A DNA stretch of 64,000 bases from Sphingomonas sp. YR710 (GCF_900101455.1 NZ_FMZJ01000001.1:372001-436000); one strand, 5' to 3'. Positions 17,374 through 27,960 are shown, numbered from the stretch's first letter. The notes: a model not told the origin generated them from the letters alone. Numbers and translations: made by a program.

Positions 17374-18645
17374 ATGATGCTTGCAGACCATCGGCCCACC
17401 GAGAACGTGCCAGACGTTCACCGCATTGTCGGAGCCGACCTGGGGCTTGCCGATCGTTATCGCGCGGTGCGGCACCACACTGAAGACCTGGCGGCAGCCC
17501 TGTCTGACGAGGATCAACTCGTTCAGTCCATGCCGGATGCGAGCCCCACCAAGTGGCATCTGGCGCATAGCAGCTGGTTCTTCGAGGCGTTCATCCTCGC
17601 GCAGACCGATTATGTGCCGTTCGATCCGCAGTTCAACTATTTGTTCAATTCCTATTATGAGGCGGTTGGCGATCGTCATCCGCGCGCTGCGCGGGGCTTG
17701 TTGACGCGCCCATCCGCATCCGATGTGCGACGCTATCGCCAGCATGTCGATGCGTCGATGCTGGCTCTTCTGGAGGATTGCCCGGAACACTATCGGGCCG
17801 TCGTCGAACTCGGTCTCCACCATGAGCAGCAGCATCAGGAGTTGCTGCTGATGGATATCAAGCATGCGTTTTCGGAGAATCCGATCGCGCCGGCTTATAC
17901 GCCACGGCCCGATCGGCCGCCGGCAACGACGGTGCCGCTCGAATGGACGATATTCGATGGCGGACTGGTGGAGATCGGTCATGCCGGCGACGGATTCGCT
18001 TTCGATAATGAGGGTCCGCGCCACAAGGTCTGGCTGGAGCCATTTCGTATGGCCAACCGGCTGGTGACGAACGGGGAGTGGCTCGCCTTCATGACCAGCG
18101 GTGGTTATGCCGATCCGGCGTTCTGGCTGTCGGACGGCTGGGCCACGGTGCAGCGCGAAGCGTGGGCGGCGCCACTATATTGGCGCGAAGGCGACGAAGG
18201 TTGGCGCGTCTTCACGCTCGAGGGGCTGCATCCGGTCGATCCCGCCGCGCCGGTCTGTCATGTCAGTTATTATGAAGCCGATGCCTATGCGCGCTGGGCC
18301 GGGGGACGGTTGCCGCGCGAGGCGGAATGGGAAATCGCGGCGCACCGGGTGCACGAGCATCTGGCTGGTGCGTTGCATCCAAGGCATGCCATGGCCTCGA
18401 CGTTGAGCCAGATGATTGGCGAGGTGTGGCAATGGACGGCCAGCCCTTATGCTGCCTATCCGGGCTTCCGTCCCGCCGACGACCCGACCGGCGAATATAA
18501 TGGCAAGTTCATGTCAGGGCAGATGGTGTTGCGCGGCGGCGCCTGCATCACACCCGTCGGGCATAGCCGCCAGACGTACCGCAATTTCTTCCCGCCCACG
18601 GCGCGCTGGGCGTTCAGCGGATTGAGGATCGCAACCGATGTATAA
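17374..18645 (+). CDS. egtB: Ergothioneine biosynthesis sulfoxide synthase EgtB
   Basis: 423 residues. EgtB is a non-heme iron enzyme that joins hercynine to a thiol (gamma-glutamylcysteine or cysteine) with O2. The N-terminal DinB-like part holds the iron ligands: WHLAH (His62/His65) and HHEQQHQE (His150, His154). The C-terminal half is the formylglycine-enzyme-like fold, with FRMANRLVTNGEWLAFM and the closing VLRGGACITPVGHSRQTYRNFF. ATG 17374 or 17377 both work. It overlaps egtD by 8 nt. No egtA or egtC is adjacent, suggesting the shorter bacterial route. Confidence 0.95.
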   Translation: MMLADHRPTENVPDVHRIVGADLGLADRYRAVRHHTEDLAAALSDEDQLVQSMPDASPTKWHLAHSSWFFEAFILAQTDYVPFDPQFNYLFNSYYEAVGDRHPRAARGLLTRPSASDVRRYRQHVDASMLALLEDCPEHYRAVVELGLHHEQQHQELLLMDIKHAFSENPIAPAYTPRPDRPPATTVPLEWTIFDGGLVEIGHAGDGFAFDNEGPRHKVWLEPFRMANRLVTNGEWLAFMTSGGYADPAFWLSDGWATVQREAWAAPLYWREGDEGWRVFTLEGLHPVDPAAPVCHVSYYEADAYARWAGGRLPREAEWEIAAHRVHEHLAGALHPRHAMASTLSQMIGEVWQWTASPYAAYPGFRPADDPTGEYNGKFMSGQMVLRGGACITPVGHSRQTYRNFFPPTARWAFSGLRIATDV

Positions 18646-19645
18646 GCCCGGTCCAGACGAAATCGGGGATCTCGCCGCCGATATTGCCGCATTTCACGAT
18701 ATGGCACCGGATATGCTCGATTTCCGCGAAGCACTGATCGAGGGGCTTTCGGGCGCGCGCAAGGCGATCCCGTGCCGGTTCCTCTATGACGAGCGCGGCT
18801 CGCAATTGTTCGATCAGATATGCGAGCTGCCCGAATATTATCCGACGCGTACCGAAATCGGTATCCTGCGGCGGATAGCACCGGCGATCGCGCGGATTGC
18901 GGGCTCCGGCGCGCAACTGATCGAACTGGGCAGCGGATCGAGCGCCAAGGTTGGCATATTGCTCGACGCGCTGGACCGTCCGCACAGCTATGTCCCGATC
19001 GATATTTCGCGCGAGCATCTGCGCGCGGCGGCCCGGCGCATCCAGGCGATCTATCCGCGGCTGCGGGTCGAGGCGGTCTGCGCCGATTTCGGCCAATCGT
19101 TCGATCTGCCTGCGATGCAGGGAGAGGGGCGAAGGATCGGCTTCTATCCGGGATCGACGATCGGCAATCTTGAACCGGTTGAGGCGATAGCATTTCTGGG
19201 AGGCTGGGCCGACCGCCTCGGTCGTGGCGCGCTGATGATCGTCGGCGTCGATCTGCGCAAGGAGCGTGCGGTTCTCGAGCCGGCCTATGATGACGCGCAG
19301 GGCGTGACGGCGGCGTTCAGCCTGAACGTTCTTGCACGCGCCAATCGCGAGCTGGGCAGTGATTTCATGCTCGATGGATTTCGGCACCGCGCACTTTACG
19401 ATGCCGCCACGGGCCGGATGGGGATCGATCTCATCAGCTTGGTCGATCAGTCGGTGACGCTCGACGGCCGCCGATTCGATTTTGCGCAAGGCGAACCGCT
19501 GCACATCGAGAATAGCTGGAAATATTCACTCGACGATTTTCAGGCGATGGCGCGGCGCGCCGGCTTCACGCCGGCCGCGGTGTGGACCGACGAGCGCGCG
19601 TTGTTCAGCGTGCACCTACTGGAAGTCGCCCCGCCGGCCCGCTAA
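18638..19645 (+). CDS. egtD: L-histidine N-alpha-methyltransferase EgtD
   Basis: 335 residues. EgtD uses three S-adenosylmethionines to turn histidine into hercynine, the first step of ergothioneine synthesis. Recognised by [17 protein letters not shown], the SAM-loop [19 protein letters not shown], and [12 protein letters not shown]. It overlaps the end of egtB by 8 nt, so both products are translationally coupled and share the EcfG-type promoter. Ergothioneine is an imidazole thione antioxidant. Confidence 0.96.
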   Translation: MYKPGPDEIGDLAADIAAFHDMAPDMLDFREALIEGLSGARKAIPCRFLYDERGSQLFDQICELPEYYPTRTEIGILRRIAPAIARIAGSGAQLIELGSGSSAKVGILLDALDRPHSYVPIDISREHLRAAARRIQAIYPRLRVEAVCADFGQSFDLPAMQGEGRRIGFYPGSTIGNLEPVEAIAFLGGWADRLGRGALMIVGVDLRKERAVLEPAYDDAQGVTAAFSLNVLARANRELGSDFMLDGFRHRALYDAATGRMGIDLISLVDQSVTLDGRRFDFAQGEPLHIENSWKYSLDDFQAMARRAGFTPAAVWTDERALFSVHLLEVAPPAR

Positions 19646-19655
19646 TGGCGTGGGC

Positions 19656-20267
19656 ATGGCAGTCCCGTCTTTCGATCTAGAACATCCTCACCCGACGCCG
19701 CTTGCCGGCGTCGACGAGGCGGGCCGTGGTCCGCTGGCGGGGCCCGTCGTGGCGGCCGCCGTCATCCTGGACAGAAATTGTTGTCCGGCAGGGATCAATG
19801 ATTCGAAGAAGTTGACCGCCGATGCGCGGGCACGGCTCTGCGCCGAGATCCGCGCCTGTGCCCATGTCGGCATCGGTATCGCGACGGTCGAGGAGATCGA
19901 CGACATCAACATTCTGTGGGCAAGCATGCTGGCAATGGAGCGCGCGGTGGCCGCGCTCGCGCACGAACCAGCGATGGTGCTCGTCGACGGCAATCGCCTG
20001 CCACGCTGGCAGCGGCCGTCGCGCGCGATCATCGGCGGCGATGCCTTGTGCCTGTCGATCGCGGCCGCCTCGATCATCGCCAAGGAAGAGCGCGACCGGA
20101 TGATGATCGAACTCGATATTGTGCATCCCGGATATGGCTGGGCGCAGAACAAGGGCTATGGCACGCCTGCGCATCTTGCGTCGCTCGCACAACTCGGGCC
20201 GACGCCGGTGCACCGTCGGAGCTTTGCGCCAGTCGCCCAATATCGATTGTTCGCGATCGCGGGCTGA
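19656..20267 (+). CDS. rnhB: Ribonuclease HII
   Basis: 203 residues. It cleaves RNA in RNA-DNA hybrids, including single ribonucleotides in [17 protein letters not shown] gives the first two acidic metal ligands; [16 protein letters not shown] and [10 protein letters not shown] follow in family order, and the C-terminal [17 protein letters not shown] is characteristic. ATG 19656 was chosen because it places the DEAGRG motif at residue ~20, as normal. It begins 10 nt after egtD and probably shares its transcript. Downstream is a convergent gene. Confidence 0.96.
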   Translation: MAVPSFDLEHPHPTPLAGVDEAGRGPLAGPVVAAAVILDRNCCPAGINDSKKLTADARARLCAEIRACAHVGIGIATVEEIDDINILWASMLAMERAVAALAHEPAMVLVDGNRLPRWQRPSRAIIGGDALCLSIAAASIIAKEERDRMMIELDIVHPGYGWAQNKGYGTPAHLASLAQLGPTPVHRRSFAPVAQYRLFAIAG

Positions 20268-20273
20268 CGAGGC

Positions 20274-20621
20274 TCAGACCCCGCCGGTGTCGCGCATGTA
20301 GGCGACGCAGCCGCGCCGGAAATCCCAGCTTTCCATCGGGCAGTCAGTTCCCGAACTGATCTGGCGGACCGACGCCCAGTGATAGCCGAGGTCGCGTTCC
20401 GAACAGCCGTCGCAATCGGCCGCCGAAGCCTGTTCGCCAGGTGCGGTCTCATCGTCGGTGGCGGCGATAGCTTTGGGCTGGCGGCTGGCGGCGTCGGCCT
20501 GCCCATAAGGTATCGGAGCGAGGCCATGGACTGTCGCCGTGCCGCCGAAAATGCCGGCCGTCAGCGACAGGGCGACGAAAACCATCGGTGCGGAAAAGGT
20601 GCGGAACGATATGTTCGACAT
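20274..20621 (-). CDS. Small exported protein of unknown function
   Basis: 115 residues. An N-terminal hydrophobic segment (residues ~10-30, FSAPMVFVALSLTAGIFGG) acts as signal or anchor. The C-terminal part has paired cysteines (DCDGCSERD and TDCPMES...RRGC), suggesting disulfides. ATG 20621 is taken, since the transcript from the possible EcfG-type promoter (20660-20685) would exclude the longer frame reaching 20903. It is convergent with rnhB (6-nt gap) and divergent from ccrM. No family recognised. Confidence 0.65.
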   Translation of the reverse strand: MSNISFRTFSAPMVFVALSLTAGIFGGTATVHGLAPIPYGQADAASRQPKAIAATDDETAPGEQASAADCDGCSERDLGYHWASVRQISSGTDCPMESWDFRRGCVAYMRDTGGV

Positions 20622-20659
20622 GGCAGCTATCCCATCGCGTTCCCCCGAACGGACGCAAT

Positions 20660-20685
20660 AACGACCGGATTTACGGAGCTGTTCC
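20660..20685 (-). promoter_or_regulatory. Possible EcfG-type promoter with 17-nt spacer
   Basis: Minus strand GGAAC (20685-20681), 17 nt, CGTT (20663-20660). The longer spacer is tolerated in EcfG promoters but weakens the call. It points to the small exported protein gene at 20621. Confidence 0.5.
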
Positions 20686-20713
20686 CCCCGGAAAGCGAGA
20701 AAATCTTCCATGT

Positions 20714-22050
<1,337 letters not shown>

Positions 22051-22066
22051 GGCGAATGTCTTCATC

Positions 22067-22224
22067 CTCCCCCGCCAGGGGGAGGTGTCGCCGAAGGCGA
22101 CGGAGGGGGCGGACGACGGCGAACCTCTGTTTGAAGACTTGCCGGCTCCGCTTATTTCATCGCACACTGCCGTCCTCCCCCTCCGTCAGCGCTTCGCGCT
22201 GCCACCTCCCCCTGGCGGGGGAGG
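22067..22224. repeat. Long inverted repeat of the sphingomonad GC-rich family
   Basis: The left arm at about 22067-22087 (CCTCCCCCGCCAGGGGGAGG plus TG) is the exact reverse complement of the right arm at 22203-22224. Inner copies of CTCCGTC/GACGGAG and small hairpins (CGCCGAAGGCG; AGCGCTTCGCGCT) lie next to each arm. Elements of this sequence type are scattered in intergenic DNA of many sphingomonads. Here it fills the ccrM-folP spacer and may limit read-through. Confidence 0.8.
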
Positions 22225-22250
22225 ATGGGAACGGAGGGAAGGGGCTTTAG

Positions 22251-23360
22251 ATGCAGCGCCTCTATCTTCGGCCGACCGGCTTCGTCGACCATTCCTACGG
22301 CATACAGGGCCAGGCCTGCCGGCTGGCGGGCGGGGCGGTGTGGTTTTCGGCCTATGAGGCGATTTTCGTCGAAGGCGGGCGGCGGGTGGCATCGCAATTG
22401 ATCCCTGTCGAGCGGATCGATCAGGCGATCGAGGCGATGGATGCCGATCTCGCCGATCAGGCGCAGGCGATCCTCGCCAATCTCCTCACCCATCGTCCCG
22501 CCATGACGATCGGCGATCATGCGCTGCGCTTCGATCGTCCGCGGGTGATGGGCATATTAAATATGACGCCGGACAGTTTTTCCGATGGCGGTGCGCATAT
22601 TGGCGACCCTGACGGCGCGGCGCAGGCGGGGTTGGCGATGATCGCTGCCGGGGCCGGGATCATCGACGTCGGCGGAGAATCGACGCGGCCGGGAGCTGCG
22701 ACCGTGTGGGACGGCGACGAGATCGCCCGCACCGAGCCGGTCGTCCGCCTGCTTGCAGGCGGCGGGGCGCCGGTATCGATCGATACGCGCAAGGCGTCGG
22801 TCATGGCGGCTGCGCTCGCGGCGGGCGCGCATATCGTCAACGACGTATCCGCGCTCGATCATGATCCGGCGGCCGCAGCCCTTTTGGCCGCCCACGATTG
22901 CCCGGTCGTGCTGATGCACCATCAGGGCAGCCCGGAAACGATGCAGCAGGATCCGCGTTACGAGGATGCACTGATCGACGTCTATGATTGGCTCGCCGTG
23001 CGCATTGCCCGGGCGGAGGCGGCCGGAATCGCGCGGGGCCGGATCATCGTCGATCCGGGCATCGGCTTCGGCAAGAACATGCGGCACAACCTGCAACTGC
23101 TGAACGGGCTGGCGCTGTTTCACGGCCTCGGTTGCCCGATCCTGCTGGGCGCCAGCCGCAAGCGGGTTATCGGCGCGCTGTCCGATAACGCGCCGGCGGA
23201 CCAGCGGCTGGGCGGCAGCGTCGCATTGGCTCTTCATGGTGCGCAGGCGGGTGCGCAGATCCTGCGCGTGCACGATGTCCGGGAGACGGTGCAGGCGCTC
23301 CGGGTATGGCAGGGGTTGCGCGACGAAGGGCTGATGCCACCGGTCGATCAGAGATTCTGA
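22251..23360 (+). CDS. folP: Dihydropteroate synthase with N-terminal extension
   Basis: 369 residues; the catalytic barrel begins near residue 98 (VMGILNMTPDSFSDGG) and continues with GESTRPGA, SIDTRKASV, VNDVSALD, VLMHHQG, DPGIGFGK, and GASRKR. It joins p-aminobenzoate to dihydropterin pyrophosphate in folate synthesis and is the sulfonamide target. The first ~95 residues (LYLRPTGFVDHSYG, RVASQLIPVERIDQAIEAMD) form an extra domain absent from most FolP proteins, though seen in related alphaproteobacteria. Its 3' end overlaps the convergent NtrC-type gene by 13 nt. Confidence 0.95.
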   Translation: MQRLYLRPTGFVDHSYGIQGQACRLAGGAVWFSAYEAIFVEGGRRVASQLIPVERIDQAIEAMDADLADQAQAILANLLTHRPAMTIGDHALRFDRPRVMGILNMTPDSFSDGGAHIGDPDGAAQAGLAMIAAGAGIIDVGGESTRPGAATVWDGDEIARTEPVVRLLAGGGAPVSIDTRKASVMAAALAAGAHIVNDVSALDHDPAAAALLAAHDCPVVLMHHQGSPETMQQDPRYEDALIDVYDWLAVRIARAEAAGIARGRIIVDPGIGFGKNMRHNLQLLNGLALFHGLGCPILLGASRKRVIGALSDNAPADQRLGGSVALALHGAQAGAQILRVHDVRETVQALRVWQGLRDEGLMPPVDQRF

Positions 23361-24820
23361 TCGATCCCGAGTTCGCCGAGTTTGCGGTATAGCGTCGATC
23401 GGCCGATGCCGAGTCGGCGGGCCACTTCGGTCATCCGGCCATGATAATGGCTGATCGCGAACCGGATCATATCGCCCTCGATATCGGTCATCCGGCGGAT
23501 ATGGCCGTTGGCTTGCAGAAGCGGCATTGAATTTTGCGGGGTCGGCGAAGGATGGCCTGAAGGTTCGGCGTCCGCCTGCGCAGGCGCCGCCATCGTCGCG
23601 AGGTGGGGAAGGTCCGCCACCGATAACGTCCCGGCGGGGCAGAAGATCGCAGCCCGGAACAGCACATTGTGCAATTGGCGGACGTTGCCCGGCCAGTTGA
23701 AGGCCGAGAGCAACTGTAACGCCTCTGCATCGATTGCGATCGGCGGCACACCCAGATGGTCGCTGATCCTTGCCAGCAGGTGTCGGGCCAGTGGCCCGAT
23801 ATCCTCGATCCGTTGCCGGAGCGGCGGCACCACGATCTGGACGACGGCGAGCCGATAGAACAGGTCTTCTCGAAAGCGCCCGCGGGCGACATCGGCGGCG
23901 AGGCTGCGGTTGGTGGCGGCCAGCACGCGGACGTTGAGGCGCCGGGCGGTGCGTGCGCCGATCGGCTGGATCTCGCCCGACTGGAGCACTCGCAGCAATT
24001 TCACCTGCGCCTCAAGCGGCAGTTCGCCGATTTCGTCGAGGAAGATCGTGCCCCCATCGGCGGCGGCGAAATGGCCGATCCGCCGCTCGAACGCACCTGT
24101 AAAGGCCCCGCGCTCGTGGCCGAACAGTTCGGATTCGACGAGTCCCGCGGGAATTGCCCCGCAATTGACGGTGATCAGCGGCTTGTCGTGGAGCGTGCTG
24201 GCGTGATGGATCGCCTGGGCGATCACCTCCTTGCCGACCCCGCTTTCACCCTCGATCAGCACGGGCGCGGTCGTCTGCGCAACCCGCATCGCGATATCGA
24301 TAGCCGCACGGAACGAAGCCGCCTCGCCCACGACTTCGTCGAAGCCGAGCGGCTGGCGGAGCTTTTCGGCCAGCGGGCGGAGTTCACCGGGCCGGCTCGC
24401 ATCGCTGGCATGGTTCAGGGCGCTGCAAAGCCGATCCGGCGTAACCGGCTTGACGATGAAATCGGTGGCCCCGGCCCGCATGGCCCGCACGGCCAGATCG
24501 GCGGAATCGCTGGTCGTGATGGCGACGACGGGCGGCCCCTGGCGGTCGGAGGTCAATTGCGCGATGGCGGATACACCATCGGACTGCGAAGCGCCGATAT
24601 CGATCAGGATCGCGTCGATCTGCTGCTCGTCGCGGGCGATGACCTCCATCGCCGCGGCGGCGTCTGCCACGCGCGTCACGCGCCAGCGCGTCCGGGCGAC
24701 GAGCGCTCCGATCAGGCTGGTCTGCGCCGGCTCATCGTCAATCAGCAACAGGCCACGCAAACTCAGATGCCCCCGGAAAACCAGCGGATCGGGCTTCGAT
24801 CCGTCAGCATCCGTTAGCAT
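23348..24820 (-). CDS. Sigma-54-dependent response regulator (NtrC family)
   Basis: 490 residues in three domains. The receiver has Asp74 in ILIDIG as phospho-acceptor. The AAA+ domain has Walker A GESGVGKE, the sigma-54 contact loop GAFTGA, Walker B GGTIFLDEIGEL, and the arginine region FREDLFYRLAV. A Fis-type HTH lies at the C-terminus (MTEVARRLGIGRSTLYRKLGELGI). It should open sigma-54 promoters when phosphorylated. No partner kinase gene is adjacent, and its first ~20 residues are non-conserved, so a later start is possible. Confidence 0.93.
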   Translation of the reverse strand: MLTDADGSKPDPLVFRGHLSLRGLLLIDDEPAQTSLIGALVARTRWRVTRVADAAAAMEVIARDEQQIDAILIDIGASQSDGVSAIAQLTSDRQGPPVVAITTSDSADLAVRAMRAGATDFIVKPVTPDRLCSALNHASDASRPGELRPLAEKLRQPLGFDEVVGEAASFRAAIDIAMRVAQTTAPVLIEGESGVGKEVIAQAIHHASTLHDKPLITVNCGAIPAGLVESELFGHERGAFTGAFERRIGHFAAADGGTIFLDEIGELPLEAQVKLLRVLQSGEIQPIGARTARRLNVRVLAATNRSLAADVARGRFREDLFYRLAVVQIVVPPLRQRIEDIGPLARHLLARISDHLGVPPIAIDAEALQLLSAFNWPGNVRQLHNVLFRAAIFCPAGTLSVADLPHLATMAAPAQADAEPSGHPSPTPQNSMPLLQANGHIRRMTDIEGDMIRFAISHYHGRMTEVARRLGIGRSTLYRKLGELGIDQNL

Positions 24821-24934
24821 AGGGGCATGAAATATCCTTTAACGGAGGCAGAACAGTAACGGGCCTTTGGACTTGAGACGACAACGGACCGCGTCTAGAA
24901 GGTCGCACGAACACAAGCATCCCCGGGGGATTTT

Positions 24935-25072
24935 ATGTCTGCAGATCACGGCGCGCCCATGGACTATAAGGCCCATAACGAAACCTATGCCGGCTTCCTG
25001 ACCTTGTTCAAGGTTGGTACCATCGTGTCGGCGCTGGTGGGCTTCGTCGTTATCATGCTCATCTCGCACTAA
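24935..25072 (+). CDS. aa3-type cytochrome c oxidase subunit IV
   Basis: 45 residues, easily missed for its size. It reads MSADHGAPMDYKAHNETYAG then one transmembrane helix (FLTLFKVGTIVSALVGFVVI) and ends MLISH. This is the small fourth subunit of alphaproteobacterial aa3 oxidases, which packs against subunits I and III. GGGGGA is placed four nt before ATG 24935. It starts a run with pntAA, 9 nt downstream; the same arrangement is frequent in sphingomonads. Confidence 0.88.
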   Translation: MSADHGAPMDYKAHNETYAGFLTLFKVGTIVSALVGFVVIMLISH

Positions 25073-25081
25073 GGCGATCCA

Positions 25082-26203
25082 TTGAAAATCGCGGTATTGA
25101 AGGAAACGGCCGCCGGCGAGCGCCGCGTTTCCGCCACGCCCGAAACGGTGAAGAAATTCATCGCGCTGGGGGCCGAGGTCGCTGTTGAAGCCAAGGCCGG
25201 TGTGACAGCATCGGTGGCCGACAGGGCCTATTCCGATGTCGGCGCGACCGTCGGCACGCGCGAAGCGACGCTGGCCGGGGCCGATATCATCCTTGGCGTA
25301 CAGGGGCCTGATCCGGAAACGCTGTCCGGCTATCATCCGGGTGCCTGGGTGGTTGCCGGGCTCAATCCGTTCGGTGAGCGGGCGCGCGTCGATGCCTATG
25401 CCGCCGCGGGGCTCGAGGCACTGGCGATGGAATTCATGCCGCGCATCACCCGCGCACAATCGATGGATATCCTGTCCTCGCAGTCAAACCTCGCCGGCTA
25501 CAAGGCGGTGCTCGATGCCGCGTCCGAATATGGTCGCGCCTTTCCGATGATGATGACGGCGGCTGGCACGATCTCGGCCGCGCGCGTGTTCGTCATGGGC
25601 GTCGGTGTTGCCGGGCTGCAGGCGATCGCAACCGCGCGCCGGCTGGGCGCGCAGGTCTCCGCCACCGATGTCCGCTCGGCCACCAAGGAGCAGATCGAAA
25701 GCCTCGGCGCCAAGGCGATCTTCGTCGAAAACGTCAAGGGTATCGAGGGCGAGGGATCGGGCGGCTATGCCACCGAAATGTCCGACGAATATAAGGCGGC
25801 GCAGGCCGAACTGGTCTCGTCGCACATCGCCAAGCAGGACATCGTCATCACCACCGCGCTGATTCCGGGCCGGCCTGCACCGCGCCTGATCACCGATGCG
25901 CAGATCGCGACGATGAAGCCGGGTTCGGTGATCGTCGATCTCGCGGTCGAAGCCGGCGGCAATGTCGAAGGCGCCGTGGCGGGCAAGGTGGCCAATGTAC
26001 GCGGCGTGAAGATCGTCGGTTACACCAATGTGCCGTCGCGGCTTCCGGCCGACGCCTCGGCGCTGTTTTCGCGCAACCTCTACAACTTCCTGTCGGCCTT
26101 CTGGGACAAGGAAGCCGGCCGTCCAATGCTCGACGAGGAAATCGGCAACGCGATCCGGATCACCCAGGGCGGCAAGGTCGTCAATCCGCGGCTGCTCGGC
26201 TGA
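25082..26203 (+). CDS. pntAA: Proton-translocating NAD(P) transhydrogenase subunit alpha 1
   Basis: 373 residues: the NAD(H)-binding domain I. Family segments: MKIAVLKETAAGERRVSATPE, QSNLAGYKAVLDA, and the nucleotide loop FVMGVGVAGLQAIATARRLGA, then VIVDLAVEAGGNVEGA. It transfers hydride between NADH and NADP+ at the expense of the proton gradient. The start is TTG at 25082, since the conserved protein begins there and no ATG fits. First of three genes coding a split transhydrogenase. Confidence 0.96.
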   Translation: MKIAVLKETAAGERRVSATPETVKKFIALGAEVAVEAKAGVTASVADRAYSDVGATVGTREATLAGADIILGVQGPDPETLSGYHPGAWVVAGLNPFGERARVDAYAAAGLEALAMEFMPRITRAQSMDILSSQSNLAGYKAVLDAASEYGRAFPMMMTAAGTISAARVFVMGVGVAGLQAIATARRLGAQVSATDVRSATKEQIESLGAKAIFVENVKGIEGEGSGGYATEMSDEYKAAQAELVSSHIAKQDIVITTALIPGRPAPRLITDAQIATMKPGSVIVDLAVEAGGNVEGAVAGKVANVRGVKIVGYTNVPSRLPADASALFSRNLYNFLSAFWDKEAGRPMLDEEIGNAIRITQGGKVVNPRLLG

Positions 26204-26222
26204 TCACGGGAAAGGAATAATC

Positions 26223-26510
26223 ATGGATTTCATCTCGATCCTGTCGATCTTCGTCATGGCTGTCTTCGTCGGCTATTATGTCGTCTGGTCGGTGACACCA
26301 GCGCTGCACACGCCGCTGATGGCCGTCACCAACGCGATCTCGTCGGTCATCATCGTTGGTGCGCTGATCGCCAGCGCGGCCCCGGGCAGCGCAACCTCGA
26401 AATATCTGGGTCTGCTCGCCGTAGTGTTCGCGAGCGTCAACATCTTCGGCGGCTTTGCGGTCACCGCGCGGATGCTGGCGATGTACAAGAAGAAAGAGAA
26501 GAAGGCGTGA
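26223..26510 (+). CDS. pntAB: NAD(P) transhydrogenase subunit alpha 2 (membrane)
   Basis: 95 residues with three hydrophobic segments (FISILSIFVMAVFVGYYVVW; AISSVIIVGALIASAA; YLGLLAVVFASVNIFGGFAV) and the LHTPLMAVTNAISS signature of the transhydrogenase membrane domain. It supplies part of the proton channel. ATG 26223 follows AAAGGAATAATC. It lies 19 nt after pntAA. Confidence 0.95.
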   Translation: MDFISILSIFVMAVFVGYYVVWSVTPALHTPLMAVTNAISSVIIVGALIASAAPGSATSKYLGLLAVVFASVNIFGGFAVTARMLAMYKKKEKKA

Positions 26511-26532
26511 GCCTGGTGCTGGGGGGAATATC

Positions 26533-27960
26533 ATGACGGAACCGGCAACCTTGGCCGAACATGCGGTGCCCGGCTGGGCGGGGCTCGCTTATCTGATCGC
26601 GGGCGTCCTCTTCATTCTCGCGCTTCGCGGGCTGTCGAGCCCGACGAGCTCGCGGAGCGGCAATCGCTTCGGCATGGTCGGCATGCTGATCGCGGTCGTC
26701 ACGACCCTGATCCTGCACGGCACCGGTCTCGTCGAGATCGCGGTCGCGATCGCGATCGGCGGCGCCATCGGCTTCGTCACCGCGCGCAAGATCGCGATGA
26801 CCGACATGCCCCAGCTCGTGGCGGCCTTCCACTCGCTGGTCGGCATGGCGGCGGTGCTTGTTGCCGCGGCGGCCTATCTCAATCCCGTTGCCTTCGGTAT
26901 CGCCGGGCTCGACGGGGTGATCCATCAGGTCAGCCGGATTGAAATGGGTCTCGGCGTGGCGATCGGTGCGATCACCTTCTCGGGATCGGTGATCGCCTTC
27001 CTGAAGCTTAACGGCAATATGTCCGGCAAGCCGATCATGCTGCCGGCGCGCCATGTCATCAACCTTGGCACGCTGGCTGCGATCATCGGCCTGGTCGGCT
27101 ATTTCCTGACCGATCAGAGCGTATGGGTGTTTGCCACGATCACAGCCTTGTCGTTCCTGATCGGTTTCCTGCTGATCATCCCGATCGGCGGCGCGGACAT
27201 GCCTGTGGTCGTCTCGATGCTCAATAGCTATTCGGGCTGGGCCGCTGCGGCGATGGGTTTCACGCTCCACAACACCGCGATGATCATCACCGGCGCATTG
27301 GTCGGCTCGTCGGGTGCGATCCTGAGCTACATCATGTGCAAGGCGATGAACCGCAGCTTCATCAGCGTGATTGCCGGCGGCTTCGGCGCCGAGGCAGCGG
27401 CGGGAGACGGCAGCGCCAAGGAACAGCGCCCGTGGAAGCGCGGTTCGGCCGAAGACGCGGCGTTCCTGATGAAGCAGGCCGAAAGCGTGATCATCGTGCC
27501 CGGCTACGGCATGGCGGTCGCCCAGGCGCAGCACGCGCTGCGCGAGATGGGCGATCTGCTGAAGAAGGAAGGCGTGTCGGTCAAATATGCGATCCATCCG
27601 GTCGCGGGCCGCATGCCCGGCCACATGAACGTGCTGCTGGCCGAGGCGAACGTGCCTTATGATGACGTGTTCGAACTCGAGGACATCAACAGCGAGTTCG
27701 CGCAGTGCGATGTCGCCTTCGTAATCGGCGCGAACGACGTCACTAATCCGGCGGCCAAGACTGACAAGACCTCGCCGATCTACGGCATGCCGGTGCTCGA
27801 TGTCGAAAAGGCGAAGACGGTGCTGTTCGTGAAGCGCTCGATGGGCGGTGTCGGCTATGCCGGCGTCGACAACGACGTCTTCTACATGGACAACACCATG
27901 ATGCTCCTCGCCGACGCGAAGAAGATGGTCGAGGATATCTGCAAGTCGATGGCGCACTGA
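26533..27960 (+). CDS. pntB: NAD(P) transhydrogenase subunit beta
   Basis: 475 residues. About 250 residues of membrane helices come first, e.g. PQLVAAFHSLVGMAAVLVAA and DMPVVVSMLNSYSGWAAAA (a conserved family stretch). They are followed by the NADP(H)-binding domain III with the GYGMAVAQAQH loop, VAGRMPGHMNVLLAEA, and IGANDVTNPAA. ATG 26533 is preceded by GGGGGG at a suitable distance. Together pntAA-AB-B supply NADPH, which would feed glutathione and biosynthesis. Confidence 0.97.
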   Translation: MTEPATLAEHAVPGWAGLAYLIAGVLFILALRGLSSPTSSRSGNRFGMVGMLIAVVTTLILHGTGLVEIAVAIAIGGAIGFVTARKIAMTDMPQLVAAFHSLVGMAAVLVAAAAYLNPVAFGIAGLDGVIHQVSRIEMGLGVAIGAITFSGSVIAFLKLNGNMSGKPIMLPARHVINLGTLAAIIGLVGYFLTDQSVWVFATITALSFLIGFLLIIPIGGADMPVVVSMLNSYSGWAAAAMGFTLHNTAMIITGALVGSSGAILSYIMCKAMNRSFISVIAGGFGAEAAAGDGSAKEQRPWKRGSAEDAAFLMKQAESVIIVPGYGMAVAQAQHALREMGDLLKKEGVSVKYAIHPVAGRMPGHMNVLLAEANVPYDDVFELEDINSEFAQCDVAFVIGANDVTNPAAKTDKTSPIYGMPVLDVEKAKTVLFVKRSMGGVGYAGVDNDVFYMDNTMMLLADAKKMVEDICKSMAH

